This document shows, piece by piece, positions 1-10,036 of a stretch of DNA of 36,242 nucleotides. A model generated the notes under the pieces. That model was not told the origin of the DNA. It was given only the letters and a program-made list of their open reading frames with translations, and did not search any database. Numbering within the stretch: position 1 is the first letter of the stretch; every line of letters starts with the position of its first letter. The stretch lies in assembly GCA_017440565.1 (NCBI GenBank), contig JAFSHA010000092.1, positions 1-36,242 on the forward strand, given 5' to 3'. The stretch is from Eggerthellaceae bacterium. GTDB lineage: Bacteria; Actinomycetota; Coriobacteriia; Coriobacteriales; Eggerthellaceae. The translations under genes and the position numbers were made by a program.

Positions 1-1
1 C

Positions 2-2356
<2,355 letters not shown>

Positions 2357-2378
2357 AGCCTCCCGCTTCATGCGTTCG

Positions 2379-2413
2379 CGCCCGCGTTCCCTTTCGGGAT
2401 CGCGGGCGTTTTC
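2379..2413 (+). terminator. Intrinsic terminator of ppdK
   Basis: Perfect 8-bp GC stem (CGCCCGCG at 2379-2386 with CGCGGGCG at 2401-2408). An inner TCCC/GGGA pair extends the hairpin, and TTTT follows directly. It lies 22 bases after the ppdK stop and 33 bases before mtnA, so it separates the two genes. Confidence 0.9.
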
Positions 2414-2445
2414 GGTTCAAGGCCCTTCTCGGCGAAAGGAATTCC

Positions 2446-3534
2446 ATGGTTAACCTGGCCAATCTTCCCCGCACCATCGAGCTAAAACGGGATGCGAACG
2501 ACGCGCCCGTGCTGCGCTATGTTGACGAACGCCTTTTGCCCGGCGAGCTGCGCATCGAGTCGACGGGTGACTGGTGCCAGGTGATTTGCGCCATCAAGGA
2601 ACTTGCCGTGCGCGGGGCGCCGGCTATCGGCGTTGCTGGGGCAGCTGCGGTGGCGCTCTGGGCGGGCAACGTAGGCTGCGCCGAGGCGCGTCGTTTCGGC
2701 TGCGAAGAGGTGCTCCCGCGTTTCATGAGCGGCCTTTCCGACGCGGCGCATGAGATCGCGAACGCCCGGCCGACGGCCGTTAACCTTTCGTGGGCCGTCG
2801 AGCGCATGTGCGCGTTGGCCAAGGAGGCGGCGCGTGAGGGCCATGACGTCTCGGTTATCGCCGACGAGCTGTTTCGCGAGGTTAGGCGCATGCAGAAGGA
2901 AGACGAGGCGGCAAATCGTGCCATGGGCGCGCACGGCGCTGCGCTTCTAGCTCCCGGTTCGCGTATTCTCACGCATTGCAACGCCGGAAGCCTGGCGACG
3001 GTTTTTTACGGTACGGCGCTTGGCGTGGTGTACGCTGCTGCCGAGCAGGGTAAAGTCGAGCGCGTGTACGCCGATGAGACACGGCCGGTGGGGCAGGGCG
3101 CTCGCCTCACTGCGTGGGAGCTTGCCCGTGCGGGCGTCCCCGTCACGCTTATCTGCGACAACATGGCTGCAAGCATCATGGCGAAAGGCGAGGTGGATGC
3201 CGTCATCGTCGGTGCCGACCGCATCACGGCCAACGGCGACGTGGCCAACAAAATAGGAACCTACAGCGTAGCCGTCTTGGCCGCTCATCATGGCATTCCT
3301 TTCTACGTGGCCGCCCCCTCTTCGACTATCGACCTGTCTTTGGCGACGGGAGCCGAGATTCCCATCGAGCAGCGCGCGTCTTCCGAGGTGCTGGCAAGTC
3401 CCATCGAGGGTGTCGACGTCCTGAACCCCGCCTTCGACGTGACGCCCGCGAGCCTTGTCACGAAGATCATCACCGAGTGCGGCGTCTTCGATCCGTGCGA
3501 TTTGGCTCGCGCTTACGAAATGGCCTCTTCCTAA
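2446..3534 (+). CDS. mtnA: S-methyl-5-thioribose-1-phosphate isomerase
   Basis: 362 aa, usual length. Isomerises methylthioribose-1-phosphate to methylthioribulose-1-phosphate in the methionine salvage pathway; related in fold to eIF2B subunits. Diagnostic blocks are RGAPAIGVAG, ILTHCNAGSLAT (catalytic Cys), VYADETRPVGQGARLTAWEL, VIVGADRITANGDVANKIGT (catalytic Asp in GADR) and VAAPSSTID. The start ATG is preceded by GAAAGGA at good spacing. No other methionine-salvage gene is in the window, so the rest of the pathway must be elsewhere, or the enzyme serves a partial pathway that removes methylthioribose or 5'-deoxyribose. A related role on other ribose-1-phosphates cannot be excluded. Confidence 0.95.
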   Translation: MVNLANLPRTIELKRDANDAPVLRYVDERLLPGELRIESTGDWCQVICAIKELAVRGAPAIGVAGAAAVALWAGNVGCAEARRFGCEEVLPRFMSGLSDAAHEIANARPTAVNLSWAVERMCALAKEAAREGHDVSVIADELFREVRRMQKEDEAANRAMGAHGAALLAPGSRILTHCNAGSLATVFYGTALGVVYAAAEQGKVERVYADETRPVGQGARLTAWELARAGVPVTLICDNMAASIMAKGEVDAVIVGADRITANGDVANKIGTYSVAVLAAHHGIPFYVAAPSSTIDLSLATGAEIPIEQRASSEVLASPIEGVDVLNPAFDVTPASLVTKIITECGVFDPCDLARAYEMASS

Positions 3535-3549
3535 GCGCTTCTCGATGGC

Positions 3550-3555
3550 TATAAT
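3550..3555 (+). promoter_or_regulatory. TATAAT -10 box of azlCD, leaderless start
   Basis: A perfect TATAAT ends 8 bases before the GTG of azlC. A transcript starting 6-8 bases after the box would begin at or within one or two bases of the GTG. No Shine-Dalgarno sequence is present upstream of that GTG. The -35 region (CTTCCT at 17-bp spacing) is poor. Confidence 0.55.
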
Positions 3556-3563
3556 GTGACTTC

Positions 3564-4319
3564 GTGATTAAGCCAGCCCACATAAAAGATGCGTTCCATG
3601 CCGCCGTGCCCATTATGCTCGGCTACGTGGCTATTGGCATACCGTGCGGCATCCTGTGTAACTCCATCGGGCTGAACGCCCTCCAGGTGTTTTTGTTCTC
3701 GGCCCTGTTCTACTCGGGCGCGGGCCAGTTCATGATTCCCAACATGTACCTGGCGGGTTCCCCTCTTGCGTCCATCATCGCCAGCGTTTCGTTTGTGAAT
3801 ACGCGCCAGATGCTTTACTCGGCATCGTTTGCCCCTGAATGCCAAGGCGTTTCGAAGCGCCTTGCGTTTTTCTTCGCGGCTACGGTTACCGACGAGAGCT
3901 ACGGCGTCTCCACGGCTAAGTTCAAGGAAGGTGGTTGGTCGGTTGACCGCGCGCTTTTCGTGAACCTGTTCTCGCAAAGCTCTTGGACGCTTTCGAACGT
4001 GGTGGGTGCCTTGGTGGGCGATGCGCTGGGTATTCCGCTTAACATCGCGGCTTTCGCCATGACGTCCATCTTCATCTGCCTCATGGTGACGCAGAAGATG
4101 ACGAGTGCCAACATCATCGCCATCGTGCTTACCGTGATCGGCGTGTACGTGTGCAAGTTGGTGGGGCTGACCGGCCCGGCTATCCTCATTGGTGCCATCA
4201 TTGGCGTGGCGGGCGCCATGCTGTACTCGAGCCTGCGGGAGAGGAAGGCAGAAGGCCCGAAGCCGCATGTTGGCAATGGGGCAGCGGAAGAGACCTGCGA
4301 GGAGGGTGATCGCCTGTGA
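3564..4319 (+). CDS. azlC: AzlC-family branched-chain amino acid exporter, large subunit
   Basis: 251 aa integral membrane protein. With AzlD it exports branched-chain amino acids and their analogues (known for AzlCD of Bacillus and BrnFE/YgaZH). Family signatures are PIMLGYVAIGIPCGILC near residue 16, the FYSGAGQFM motif near 50, SFVNTRQMLYSASF near 78 and the ATVTDESYG region near 110. Several hydrophobic segments follow to about residue 225, then a charged tail. The GTG at 3564 is chosen because homology begins immediately and a TATAAT lies just upstream. No ribosome site is seen, which suggests leaderless translation. The stop overlaps the azlD start by 4 bases (GTGA), so the two are translationally coupled. 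Confidence 0.92.
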   Translation: MIKPAHIKDAFHAAVPIMLGYVAIGIPCGILCNSIGLNALQVFLFSALFYSGAGQFMIPNMYLAGSPLASIIASVSFVNTRQMLYSASFAPECQGVSKRLAFFFAATVTDESYGVSTAKFKEGGWSVDRALFVNLFSQSSWTLSNVVGALVGDALGIPLNIAAFAMTSIFICLMVTQKMTSANIIAIVLTVIGVYVCKLVGLTGPAILIGAIIGVAGAMLYSSLRERKAEGPKPHVGNGAAEETCEEGDRL

Positions 4320-4639
4320 GCTGGACCGAGTTCTGGATCGTGCTCGTATGCTGCGCCATCACCATGCTGGCATGCCGCGTGCTGCCCCTGTTCATCCTGA
4401 AGGGCAAGGAGCTTCCCCCTGCCATGGAGCGGGCTTTGAGCTTCATTCCGCCTGCGGCCTTCGCGGCGTTGGTGGCCAACGACTTGCTTGCCCCCGGCAT
4501 GTTTGACGCGGGCTTGTGGCCGGCTGCCATTCCGTTTATCGCGGGGCTTGCCGTGGTGTTGGTTGCGCTGAGGACGAAATCGCTTTTGTGGAGCGCGGTT
4601 ACCGGCGTTGTCGCCTACGCCTTGCTGCTTCTTATCTAG
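4316..4639 (+). CDS. azlD: AzlD-family branched-chain amino acid exporter, small subunit
   Basis: 107 aa with about four hydrophobic segments, the normal size for AzlD. It contains the family block TMLACRVLPLFILKGKELPP, then a second half that includes FIPPAAFAALVANDLL. It starts with GTG inside the azlC stop codon, with GAGGAGGG upstream. It is the obligate partner of AzlC in the exporter. A weak hairpin (CCCTT/AAGGG near 4651-4663) follows without a T-run. Confidence 0.92.
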   Translation: MSWTEFWIVLVCCAITMLACRVLPLFILKGKELPPAMERALSFIPPAAFAALVANDLLAPGMFDAGLWPAAIPFIAGLAVVLVALRTKSLLWSAVTGVVAYALLLLI

Positions 4640-4742
4640 GGCGCTTTCGTCCCTTTGGAAGGGGTGCCCGAAATCCCCCCGACTCCTTCTGGGCATCTGG
4701 CGTTTGCTGCGCAAACTTTTTTGTTTTAGCAGGTGTTTTCGC

Positions 4743-4771
4743 TTGCAAAGGCCTGAAATTAATCATATAAT
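4743..4771 (+). promoter_or_regulatory. Promoter of rplS
   Basis: TTGCAA at 4743-4748, a 17-bp spacer, then a perfect TATAAT at 4766-4771. It predicts a start near 4778 and a leader of about 58 bases before rplS. This is one of the strongest sigma-70-type promoters in the window, as expected for a ribosomal protein. Confidence 0.8.
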
Positions 4772-4836
4772 GTCAAATCGTGTCTTTAACCAAACGATAC
4801 ATATTTGTAGTTGGAAGTATATAGAAGGAATCGATA

Positions 4837-5184
4837 ATGGACATCATTCGCGCTATCGAGCAGCAGCAGATCAAGCAGGACCTCCCTGAGTTTCATGTGG
4901 GCGACAACGTGAAGGTCCACTATCGCATCACCGAGGGCAACCGCGAGCGTATTCAGGTTTTCCAGGGTGACGTTATCCGTCGTCATGGTGCCTCCAGCCG
5001 CGAGACCTTCACCGTTCGTAAGATCAGCTTCTCCGTCGGCGTCGAGCGTACCTTCCCGGTGCACTCCCCGAAGATCGAGAAGATCGAGGTCGTCCGTCGT
5101 GGCGATGTTCGTCGCGCCAAGCTGTACTACCTGCGCGACAAGGTGGGCAAGGCTGCCAAGATCCGCGAGAAGGCTTTCCGCTAG
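4837..5184 (+). CDS. rplS: 50S ribosomal protein L19
   Basis: 115 aa, standard length. L19 sits at the 30S-50S interface. Conserved blocks are [30 protein letters not shown] and [26 protein letters not shown] lies 8 bases before the ATG. In many bacteria rplS ends an rpsP-rimM-trmD operon. Here it stands alone, with its own promoter and terminator, next to azlCD. The A/T-rich 58-base leader has no structure I could recognise. Confidence 0.98.
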   Translation: MDIIRAIEQQQIKQDLPEFHVGDNVKVHYRITEGNRERIQVFQGDVIRRHGASSRETFTVRKISFSVGVERTFPVHSPKIEKIEVVRRGDVRRAKLYYLRDKVGKAAKIREKAFR

Positions 5185-5211
5185 GATCTGCTCGGTTAGA
5201 ACCGAACTTAC

Positions 5212-5239
5212 AAGGACCCCCTTCGCGGGGTCCTTTTTT
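5212..5239 (+). terminator. Intrinsic terminator of rplS
   Basis: AAGGACCCC (5212-5220) pairs perfectly with GGGGTCCTT (5227-5235) around a CTTCGC loop, and the T-run continues to 5239. It lies 27 bases after the stop codon. Confidence 0.95.
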
Positions 5240-5329
5240 CGTATGCGCCTACCTGCTGCTAGAATTACGGAGGCGCGGAAAATCCCAAAGCTTTACCCGC
5301 TCGACACCATGCGGCGAATGGAGGTTAAG

Positions 5330-6121
5330 GTGATCGACCTGACGGTGCCTGAAATCAAGCGCAAACTGCAGCAGGCAAGTCCTGAAGAGTTCGCCGCTTT
5401 GGAGCGCTCCCTCGTCGCCGATACGCGCAAGGGCGTTGTCTCGGCGCTTGAAGTTGCTCGCAGGCGCGTTGCCGCCGAGCTTGCGGAGAGGGAACGCCTG
5501 GAGGGCTTGTTCGAGTTCGAGCGTGAGCTTGCCCGCGCGCGAGGTGCTCAGGTTGTCGTGGGACTTGACGAGGTGGGGCGCGGGCCTTTGGCGGGTCCTT
5601 TGGCCGTCGGCGCCGTCGTACTGCCCGAGGGCGTGCGCATCGCGGGCCTCAACGACTCCAAGCAGGTTGCCCCTGAGGTGCGCGAGGCCCTTGCCGAGGA
5701 AATCAAGGAAAAGGCCCTCGCGTGGAGCGTCCAGTTCATTCAGCCCCATGAAATCGATGCTGCCGGCATGACGGCATCGCTTCTTACGGCTTTCCGTCGT
5801 GCGGTCGGCGCGGTCGAGCAAGCTGGAGTCGTGCCTGATGTCATCCTGCTCGACGGCAACCCCCTGAAGATGGACAAGCGTGAGGTCAACGTGGTCAAGG
5901 GCGACTCGAAATGCGCCTCCATTGCCGCCGCCTCGATTGTCGCCAAAGTTGAACGCGACGCCCTCATGGTGGCTTATGACCAGCAGTTTCCCCAGTACGG
6001 TTTCGCGTCGAACAAGGGCTACGCAAGCCAAGAGCACATCGACGCCATCAAGAGCTACGGCCTGAGCCCCATTCATCGCGCGTCGTTCTGCACCGCCTTC
6101 ACCCAGCCCACGCTGTTCTGA
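5330..6121 (+). CDS. rnhB: Ribonuclease HII
   Basis: Cleaves the RNA strand of RNA-DNA hybrids and removes single ribonucleotides from DNA. The RNase HII core runs from about residue 70: GLDEVGRGPLAGP supplies the first Asp and Glu, LLDGNPLKM the third acidic residue, and the GDSKCASIAAASIVAKVERD block follows. An N-terminal stretch (LTVPEIKRKL...) matches the extension of Bacillus-type RnhB, so it belongs to the protein. I favour the GTG at 5330, which has GGAGG 5 bases upstream. ATGs at 5309 and 5318 are in frame but lack a ribosome site. A TAGAAT at about 5260 could be its -10 box. Confidence 0.93.
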   Translation: MIDLTVPEIKRKLQQASPEEFAALERSLVADTRKGVVSALEVARRRVAAELAERERLEGLFEFERELARARGAQVVVGLDEVGRGPLAGPLAVGAVVLPEGVRIAGLNDSKQVAPEVREALAEEIKEKALAWSVQFIQPHEIDAAGMTASLLTAFRRAVGAVEQAGVVPDVILLDGNPLKMDKREVNVVKGDSKCASIAAASIVAKVERDALMVAYDQQFPQYGFASNKGYASQEHIDAIKSYGLSPIHRASFCTAFTQPTLF

Positions 6122-6364
6122 TAAGCCGTCGGGTACGTTTCAAGTTCTCGGAAGGCCCGCTGAAGCGGGATGACCTTGCGGCTTTGCCTTGGTATGCAGC
6201 GTGTCCATGAGGCCGACTTGCGGTTTCCATTTGCACGGTTTCCCACCCTCCAATAGGGCGCTTTGCGTCCGCTTCTCGCACGGCGAATCTGTCAAAGTCG
6301 CGGCGCCGAAAACCCGACTTGCGATTGCTAGGCTGCTAGCGTGCGACAAGGAAGGAGGCACGCA
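6122..6364. other. rnhB-yraN intergenic region
   Basis: 243 bases with no convincing gene. It holds a short CCCGC-TGAA-GCGGG hairpin at 6156-6169 without a T-run. The 10-base word CCGACTTGCG occurs twice about 100 bases apart (near 6212 and 6313). All frames through it are low in conserved-looking sequence. Confidence 0.4.
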
Positions 6365-6865
6365 ATGGCCAGAAGGAACGATCGCTACCAGGAATGGCTC
6401 ACCGAGGAGGAAGTGGAGGGCTTCATCTTCGAATGCCATGAGGATGATGAAGAGAGCGAGCCCGAAGAGGCCCCGCCCGTACGTAAGAGGCGCAAGCGTG
6501 GTCAGCGCAATCGCGATTTGGGGGCACGCGGCGAGGAAGCGGCGGCGCGCTTTCTGGTGCGCAGGGGATACGACATCCTCGAGAGAAACTGGACATGCTA
6601 CGCCGGCGAAGCTGACATAATCGCCCGCGATGAGGACACGCTCATCTTCATCGAGGTCAAGACGCGCAGGGACTGCCAGAAGGGCTTTCCCGCGGAGGCG
6701 GTGGGCAGGGAAAAGCGCGAGAAGTACGAGAAGATAGCGCTTGCCTACCTGCACGAGTTCGAGGAGGTCGACCTTGCCATTCGCTTCGACGTGATAAGCA
6801 TCGTCGTGGTTGCCGAGGAAAGGGCGTGCATTCGCCACCACATAGCCGCCTTCAACGCGGCGTGA
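6365..6865 (+). CDS. yraN: YraN/UPF0102 family nuclease-like protein
   Basis: 166 aa from the ATG at 6365, which has GAAGGAGG at good spacing; an upstream in-frame GTG at 6341 has none. The UPF0102 domain covers residues 45-166: GARGEEAAARFLVRRGY, then GEADIIARD and FIEVKTR, the PD-(D/E)XK-type acidic and lysine residues of this endonuclease-like fold. The first 45 residues are extra: very acidic (EEEVEGFIFECHEDDEE) then basic (RKRRKRGQR), and not part of the usual family length of about 120. The gene is 8 bases from comM. Conserved linkage with rnhB, comM and dprA points to DNA processing, but the exact role is unknown. Confidence 0.88.
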   Translation: MARRNDRYQEWLTEEEVEGFIFECHEDDEESEPEEAPPVRKRRKRGQRNRDLGARGEEAAARFLVRRGYDILERNWTCYAGEADIIARDEDTLIFIEVKTRRDCQKGFPAEAVGREKREKYEKIALAYLHEFEEVDLAIRFDVISIVVVAEERACIRHHIAAFNAA

Positions 6866-6873
6866 GGTGAGCC

Positions 6874-8418
6874 ATGAGAGGTCAGCACAGCGTCATGAGC
6901 GCGGCCATACGCGGGGTTGAGGCCTTCCTCGTCGAGGTGGAAGTGGCCATCACGTCGGGCATTCCCGGGATGTTCATCGTCGGCATGCCCGACGTCGCAG
7001 TGCAGGAGGCGCGCGAGCGCGTCCGGGCGTCGTTGAAGTCATCGGGGTTCTCGATGCCCAACGAGCGCGTGGTCGTGAACCTGGCGCCGAGCAACCTGAA
7101 GAAGGTCGGCTCGGGGTTCGACCTGCCCATTGCCATGGGCATACTCATCGCAAGCGGCCAGATTGACCCGCGTCTTGCCGCGGGGAAGCTCATAGTGGGC
7201 GAGCTGGGGCTTGATGGCAACGTGAGGGCGGTTCCGGGCACGCTTGCCTTCGGGATGTGCGCGTTCGATTCGGGTTATGCCCTTCTGTGCGCCGACGCAA
7301 GCGATGCGGTTCCCATAGAGGGGCTGCGACAGCTTGGCTTGGCGAGTCTGCTTGACCTGGCACGGGCCTCGCGTGCAACCGGGGGCGACCCGTGTGAGCT
7401 GGCTTATCGAGGCGTTCCTTCGTGCAGGATCGTCGACGGAGGGCTTTCGGGATCTGGTTCATATCCCGACTACGCCGATGTGTGCGGTCATGAGGTGGCT
7501 AAGCGCGCGCTGCAGATAGCAGCGGCTGGCTCGCATGGCGTGCTTATGATGGGCCCTCCTGGATCGGGCAAGACCATGCTGGCCTCTCGCGTGGCAAGCA
7601 TCCTTCCCCCGCTCGAGCATCACGAAGCCCTCGAGGCGGCCGTCGTGCACTCGGTGACGGGGGAGGGGGTTGACGAAGTGCTGGCGGGTGTGCGCCCCTT
7701 CCGCAGCCCGCATCATAGCGCCACGCTTGCGGGTCTGGTGGGAGGGGGTAACCCCATCAGGCCCGGCGAGATATCCCTTGCTCATCAGGGGGTGCTCTTC
7801 CTCGATGAGCTGGCCGAGTTCAAACCGGCGGTGCTGCAGGGTATCCGTCAGCCTATGGAGAGCGGGAAGGTCACGCTCACGCGGGCCGACGGGAGCATCG
7901 TGTTTCCCGCCCGCTTCATGTTGGTGGCGGCAAGCAATCCGTGTCCGTGCGGCTACTTCGGCGACGAATCGAAGCCCTGCACGTGCTCGCTTACCCAGAT
8001 ACGCCAGTACCAGGGGCGCATCGGAGGCCCGCTTATGGACCGCATCGATATCCATCTCGACATCAAGCGCATACCGTCCGATTCATTCGTCGCAGGTCAG
8101 ACGGGTACGAGCTCGGCTGAGCTTCGTGAGGGCGTTCTCGCGGCGCGCGAGTTCGCCTCATGGAGGCGCGCGCGTGACGGGCTTGACGAAAGCGGGTTGG
8201 GAAAGCCGCGCAGCATCATAGAGTCGTGCCGTCTTGCGCCCGACGACAAGGCCTTTCTCGAGCAGATGGCGCGTGTGTACGACATGAGCGGCCGCTCCAT
8301 CATGCGCACGCTTAACGTGGCGCGCACCATTGCCGATCTTTCGCAGAAGGAGGCGGTTGATCGCAGCTGCGTGGCCGAGGCGCTGGGTTTTAGGATTCGC
8401 GAGGGGATAGGGGGCTAG
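6874..8418 (+). CDS. comM: YifB/ComM-type Mg-chelatase-like AAA+ ATPase
   Basis: 514 aa, normal length. ComM is a hexameric helicase that promotes branch migration during natural transformation. The N-terminal ChlI-like domain has GIPGMFIVGMPDVAVQEARERVRASLK and VVVNLAPSNLKK. The AAA+ core has Walker A GPPGSGKT (around 227-234), RPFRSPHHSATLAGLVGGG, Walker B GVLFLDELAEF (around 306-316) and a sensor region with NPCPCGYFGDESKPCTCS, a Cys-rich insertion typical of the family. A C-terminal helical domain follows. GAGGTGAG precedes the ATG. It is followed by dprA with a 1-base gap, so yraN, comM and dprA are an operon concerned with incoming DNA. Confidence 0.94.
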   Translation: MRGQHSVMSAAIRGVEAFLVEVEVAITSGIPGMFIVGMPDVAVQEARERVRASLKSSGFSMPNERVVVNLAPSNLKKVGSGFDLPIAMGILIASGQIDPRLAAGKLIVGELGLDGNVRAVPGTLAFGMCAFDSGYALLCADASDAVPIEGLRQLGLASLLDLARASRATGGDPCELAYRGVPSCRIVDGGLSGSGSYPDYADVCGHEVAKRALQIAAAGSHGVLMMGPPGSGKTMLASRVASILPPLEHHEALEAAVVHSVTGEGVDEVLAGVRPFRSPHHSATLAGLVGGGNPIRPGEISLAHQGVLFLDELAEFKPAVLQGIRQPMESGKVTLTRADGSIVFPARFMLVAASNPCPCGYFGDESKPCTCSLTQIRQYQGRIGGPLMDRIDIHLDIKRIPSDSFVAGQTGTSSAELREGVLAAREFASWRRARDGLDESGLGKPRSIIESCRLAPDDKAFLEQMARVYDMSGRSIMRTLNVARTIADLSQKEAVDRSCVAEALGFRIREGIGG

Positions 8419-8419
8419 C

Positions 8420-9427
8420 ATGGCACGTGGGGGTGCTTATGGCGAGAGAATTGCGGGGCCACGCTTCGAGCTGACATGGGATGACGAGAGGTATCCCGAT
8501 ATCCTAAAGGATATTCCGAACCCTCCGAAGACGCTGTTCGCATTGGGGGATCTCGGGGTTCTGCGCAGCCCGGGTCTGGCGGTGGTGGGAGCGCGCAGGG
8601 CCACGCCCTACGGTATCGGGTGCGCGAAGCGCTTCGCGTCGCTGGCGGCTGGGCGTGGAGTGGTTGTCATTTCAGGAGGGGCGCGCGGATGCGATGCTGG
8701 AGCTCACGAGGCGGCTATGGCGGCGGGCGCTCCTACGGTGGTGGTGCTTGGCGGCGGGATAGACGAGCCCTATCCGGTCGAGCATGCGGGCTTGTTCCAG
8801 CGGGTGGTGAACGCCGGCGGCTTGCTTCTTTCCGAGCACGCTTGGGGGGTGCCGCCCTTGCCCTATGCCTTTCGCGAGCGCAACCGCATCATAGCCGGCC
8901 TAGCTCGAGCGACCCTCATCGTCGAGGCGGGTTTGCCGTCGGGCACGTTCTCGACGGCTGACGCGGCGCTTTCGCAGGGTCGCGAGGTGCTGGTCATACC
9001 CGGGGCTATCACGTCGGCTAACTCGCGAGGGGCTAACCGCCTTTTGCATCAGGGAGCGCATCCCATCGTGGACGACGAGAGCTTCGAGGATGCGCTGTTC
9101 GGCCTGTTCGGGTGCCTTAAGCAGGAAACGGTGCGCGCGGGCGAGTCGGAGGGCGCCTCGGACGGCGGAAAGGGGAAGGCGGTTAGCCTCTTCGAGGTTC
9201 GCGCCGCGGTGGAGTTGCTCGGCCGCCCAGCTCATGACGCGCTTGCAGCGGCGCTTTCCGCAGAGGCTTTCGGCATGGAGGGGCTTCTCGGGATCCTTGC
9301 GGGTCATGCGCCGGCCGAGGAGGCGCTGCCGCTTCTCATGATATGGCTCGCCGAGATGCAGAAGGCAGGCGCCATCGCGCAATACCCCGACGGAACCTTC
9401 GGCCCCGTTGTGCGCAGTCCCGCTTAA
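8420..9427 (+). CDS. dprA: DNA-processing protein DprA
   Basis: 335 aa. DprA binds incoming single-stranded DNA and loads RecA. The Rossmann-like core shows LAVVGARRATPYG, ISGGARGCDAGAHEAA, VVLGGGIDEPYP, FRERNRIIAGLA, EAGLPSGTFSTADAAL and VIPGAITSANSRGANRLL. The first family block reads SGGARGCD where SGLARGID is usual. From residue 260 a winged-helix-like tail follows. It starts 1 base after the comM stop, with the G-rich end of comM as ribosome site. In many bacteria topA follows dprA and precedes trmFO. Here that place is taken by a toxin-antitoxin pair and a transporter. Confidence 0.95.
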   Translation: MARGGAYGERIAGPRFELTWDDERYPDILKDIPNPPKTLFALGDLGVLRSPGLAVVGARRATPYGIGCAKRFASLAAGRGVVVISGGARGCDAGAHEAAMAAGAPTVVVLGGGIDEPYPVEHAGLFQRVVNAGGLLLSEHAWGVPPLPYAFRERNRIIAGLARATLIVEAGLPSGTFSTADAALSQGREVLVIPGAITSANSRGANRLLHQGAHPIVDDESFEDALFGLFGCLKQETVRAGESEGASDGGKGKAVSLFEVRAAVELLGRPAHDALAAALSAEAFGMEGLLGILAGHAPAEEALPLLMIWLAEMQKAGAIAQYPDGTFGPVVRSPA

Positions 9428-9465
9428 TCCTCGTGGCGGCGTAGCTTTCGGAAGGGAGGTGCCGA

Positions 9466-9777
9466 ATGAGCGTTCGTTTTAACGGTTTTCAACGGGATCA
9501 CGGTAAGGCGATTGTCAACATTGCCAAGCATGGTGTATCGTTTGCGGAAGCAGCGACCGTGTTCGACGATCCGCATGCGAGGATGATCGGCGACCCCGAT
9601 CATTCCTGCCTCGAGGATCGGTTTATCATCATCGGAAACAGCACGAAGGCCAACCTGTTGGTGGTTTGCCATTGCCGACGATGTCAGGGCAGGTCGATTA
9701 GGATTATCTCGGCTCGAAGGGCGACCAAGAGGGAGTCTTCGGCGTATTGGAGGTGGAGGCATGAGAGCGGAATATGA
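9466..9777 (+). CDS. brnT: BrnT-family (DUF497) toxin
   Basis: 103 aa. BrnT toxins are RelE-fold ribonucleases that block translation. The characteristic order is seen: an initial F-x-RDHGKAIVNIAKHGVSFAEAATVF block, DPDHSCLEDRFIIIGNS, a hydrophobic strand (NLLVVCHCRR), then IRIISARRATKRE, which carries the conserved basic residues. GGAGGT lies 5 bases before the ATG. The antitoxin gene overlaps its end by 17 bases; the toxin-first order is typical of brnTA. The pair lies between dprA and a convergent transporter gene, a position that looks acquired. Confidence 0.85.
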   Translation: MSVRFNGFQRDHGKAIVNIAKHGVSFAEAATVFDDPHARMIGDPDHSCLEDRFIIIGNSTKANLLVVCHCRRCQGRSIRIISARRATKRESSAYWRWRHESGI

Positions 9778-9949
9778 TTTCGAGAATTCGATGGCAAACC
9801 CGTACGTACGCGCCGATGCCGGGGCCGATCGGCCCGATGACATGCGCTCCATCACCATCACGCTCCCGAGTTCCATGGTCGAGCGTATCGACCGCGTCAC
9901 TGACGACAGGTCCGAGCTGATCAAAAACGCCGTGGCGGCGTGGCTCTAG
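9761..9949 (+). CDS. Ribbon-helix-helix antitoxin, BrnA-like
   Basis: 62 aa. The N-terminus MRAEYDFENSMANPYVR resembles the short toxin-binding tails of antitoxins paired with DUF497 toxins. Residues 29-62 form a short ribbon-helix-helix DNA-binding unit (strand SITITLPSS, helices MVERIDRVT and SELIKNAVAAWL). It would neutralise BrnT and repress the operon. GGTGGAGG precedes the ATG, which lies inside brnT. A longer brnA-type helical tail is missing, so I do not assign the symbol. Confidence 0.75.
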   Translation: MRAEYDFENSMANPYVRADAGADRPDDMRSITITLPSSMVERIDRVTDDRSELIKNAVAAWL

Positions 9950-10036
9950 CGACAGTTTGGCGCCGACACCTTCGCTTCGGGTGCTCGACTTTTGCAATGT
10001 ATTCGCTGTGGGGCGCTGAGAAACCTTTCGGTCAGA

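Noticed and set aside
4967-5308. N-terminal extension of the rnhB frame back through rplS
   Set aside because: It overlaps rplS and its terminator in another frame; RNase HII homology begins after 5330.
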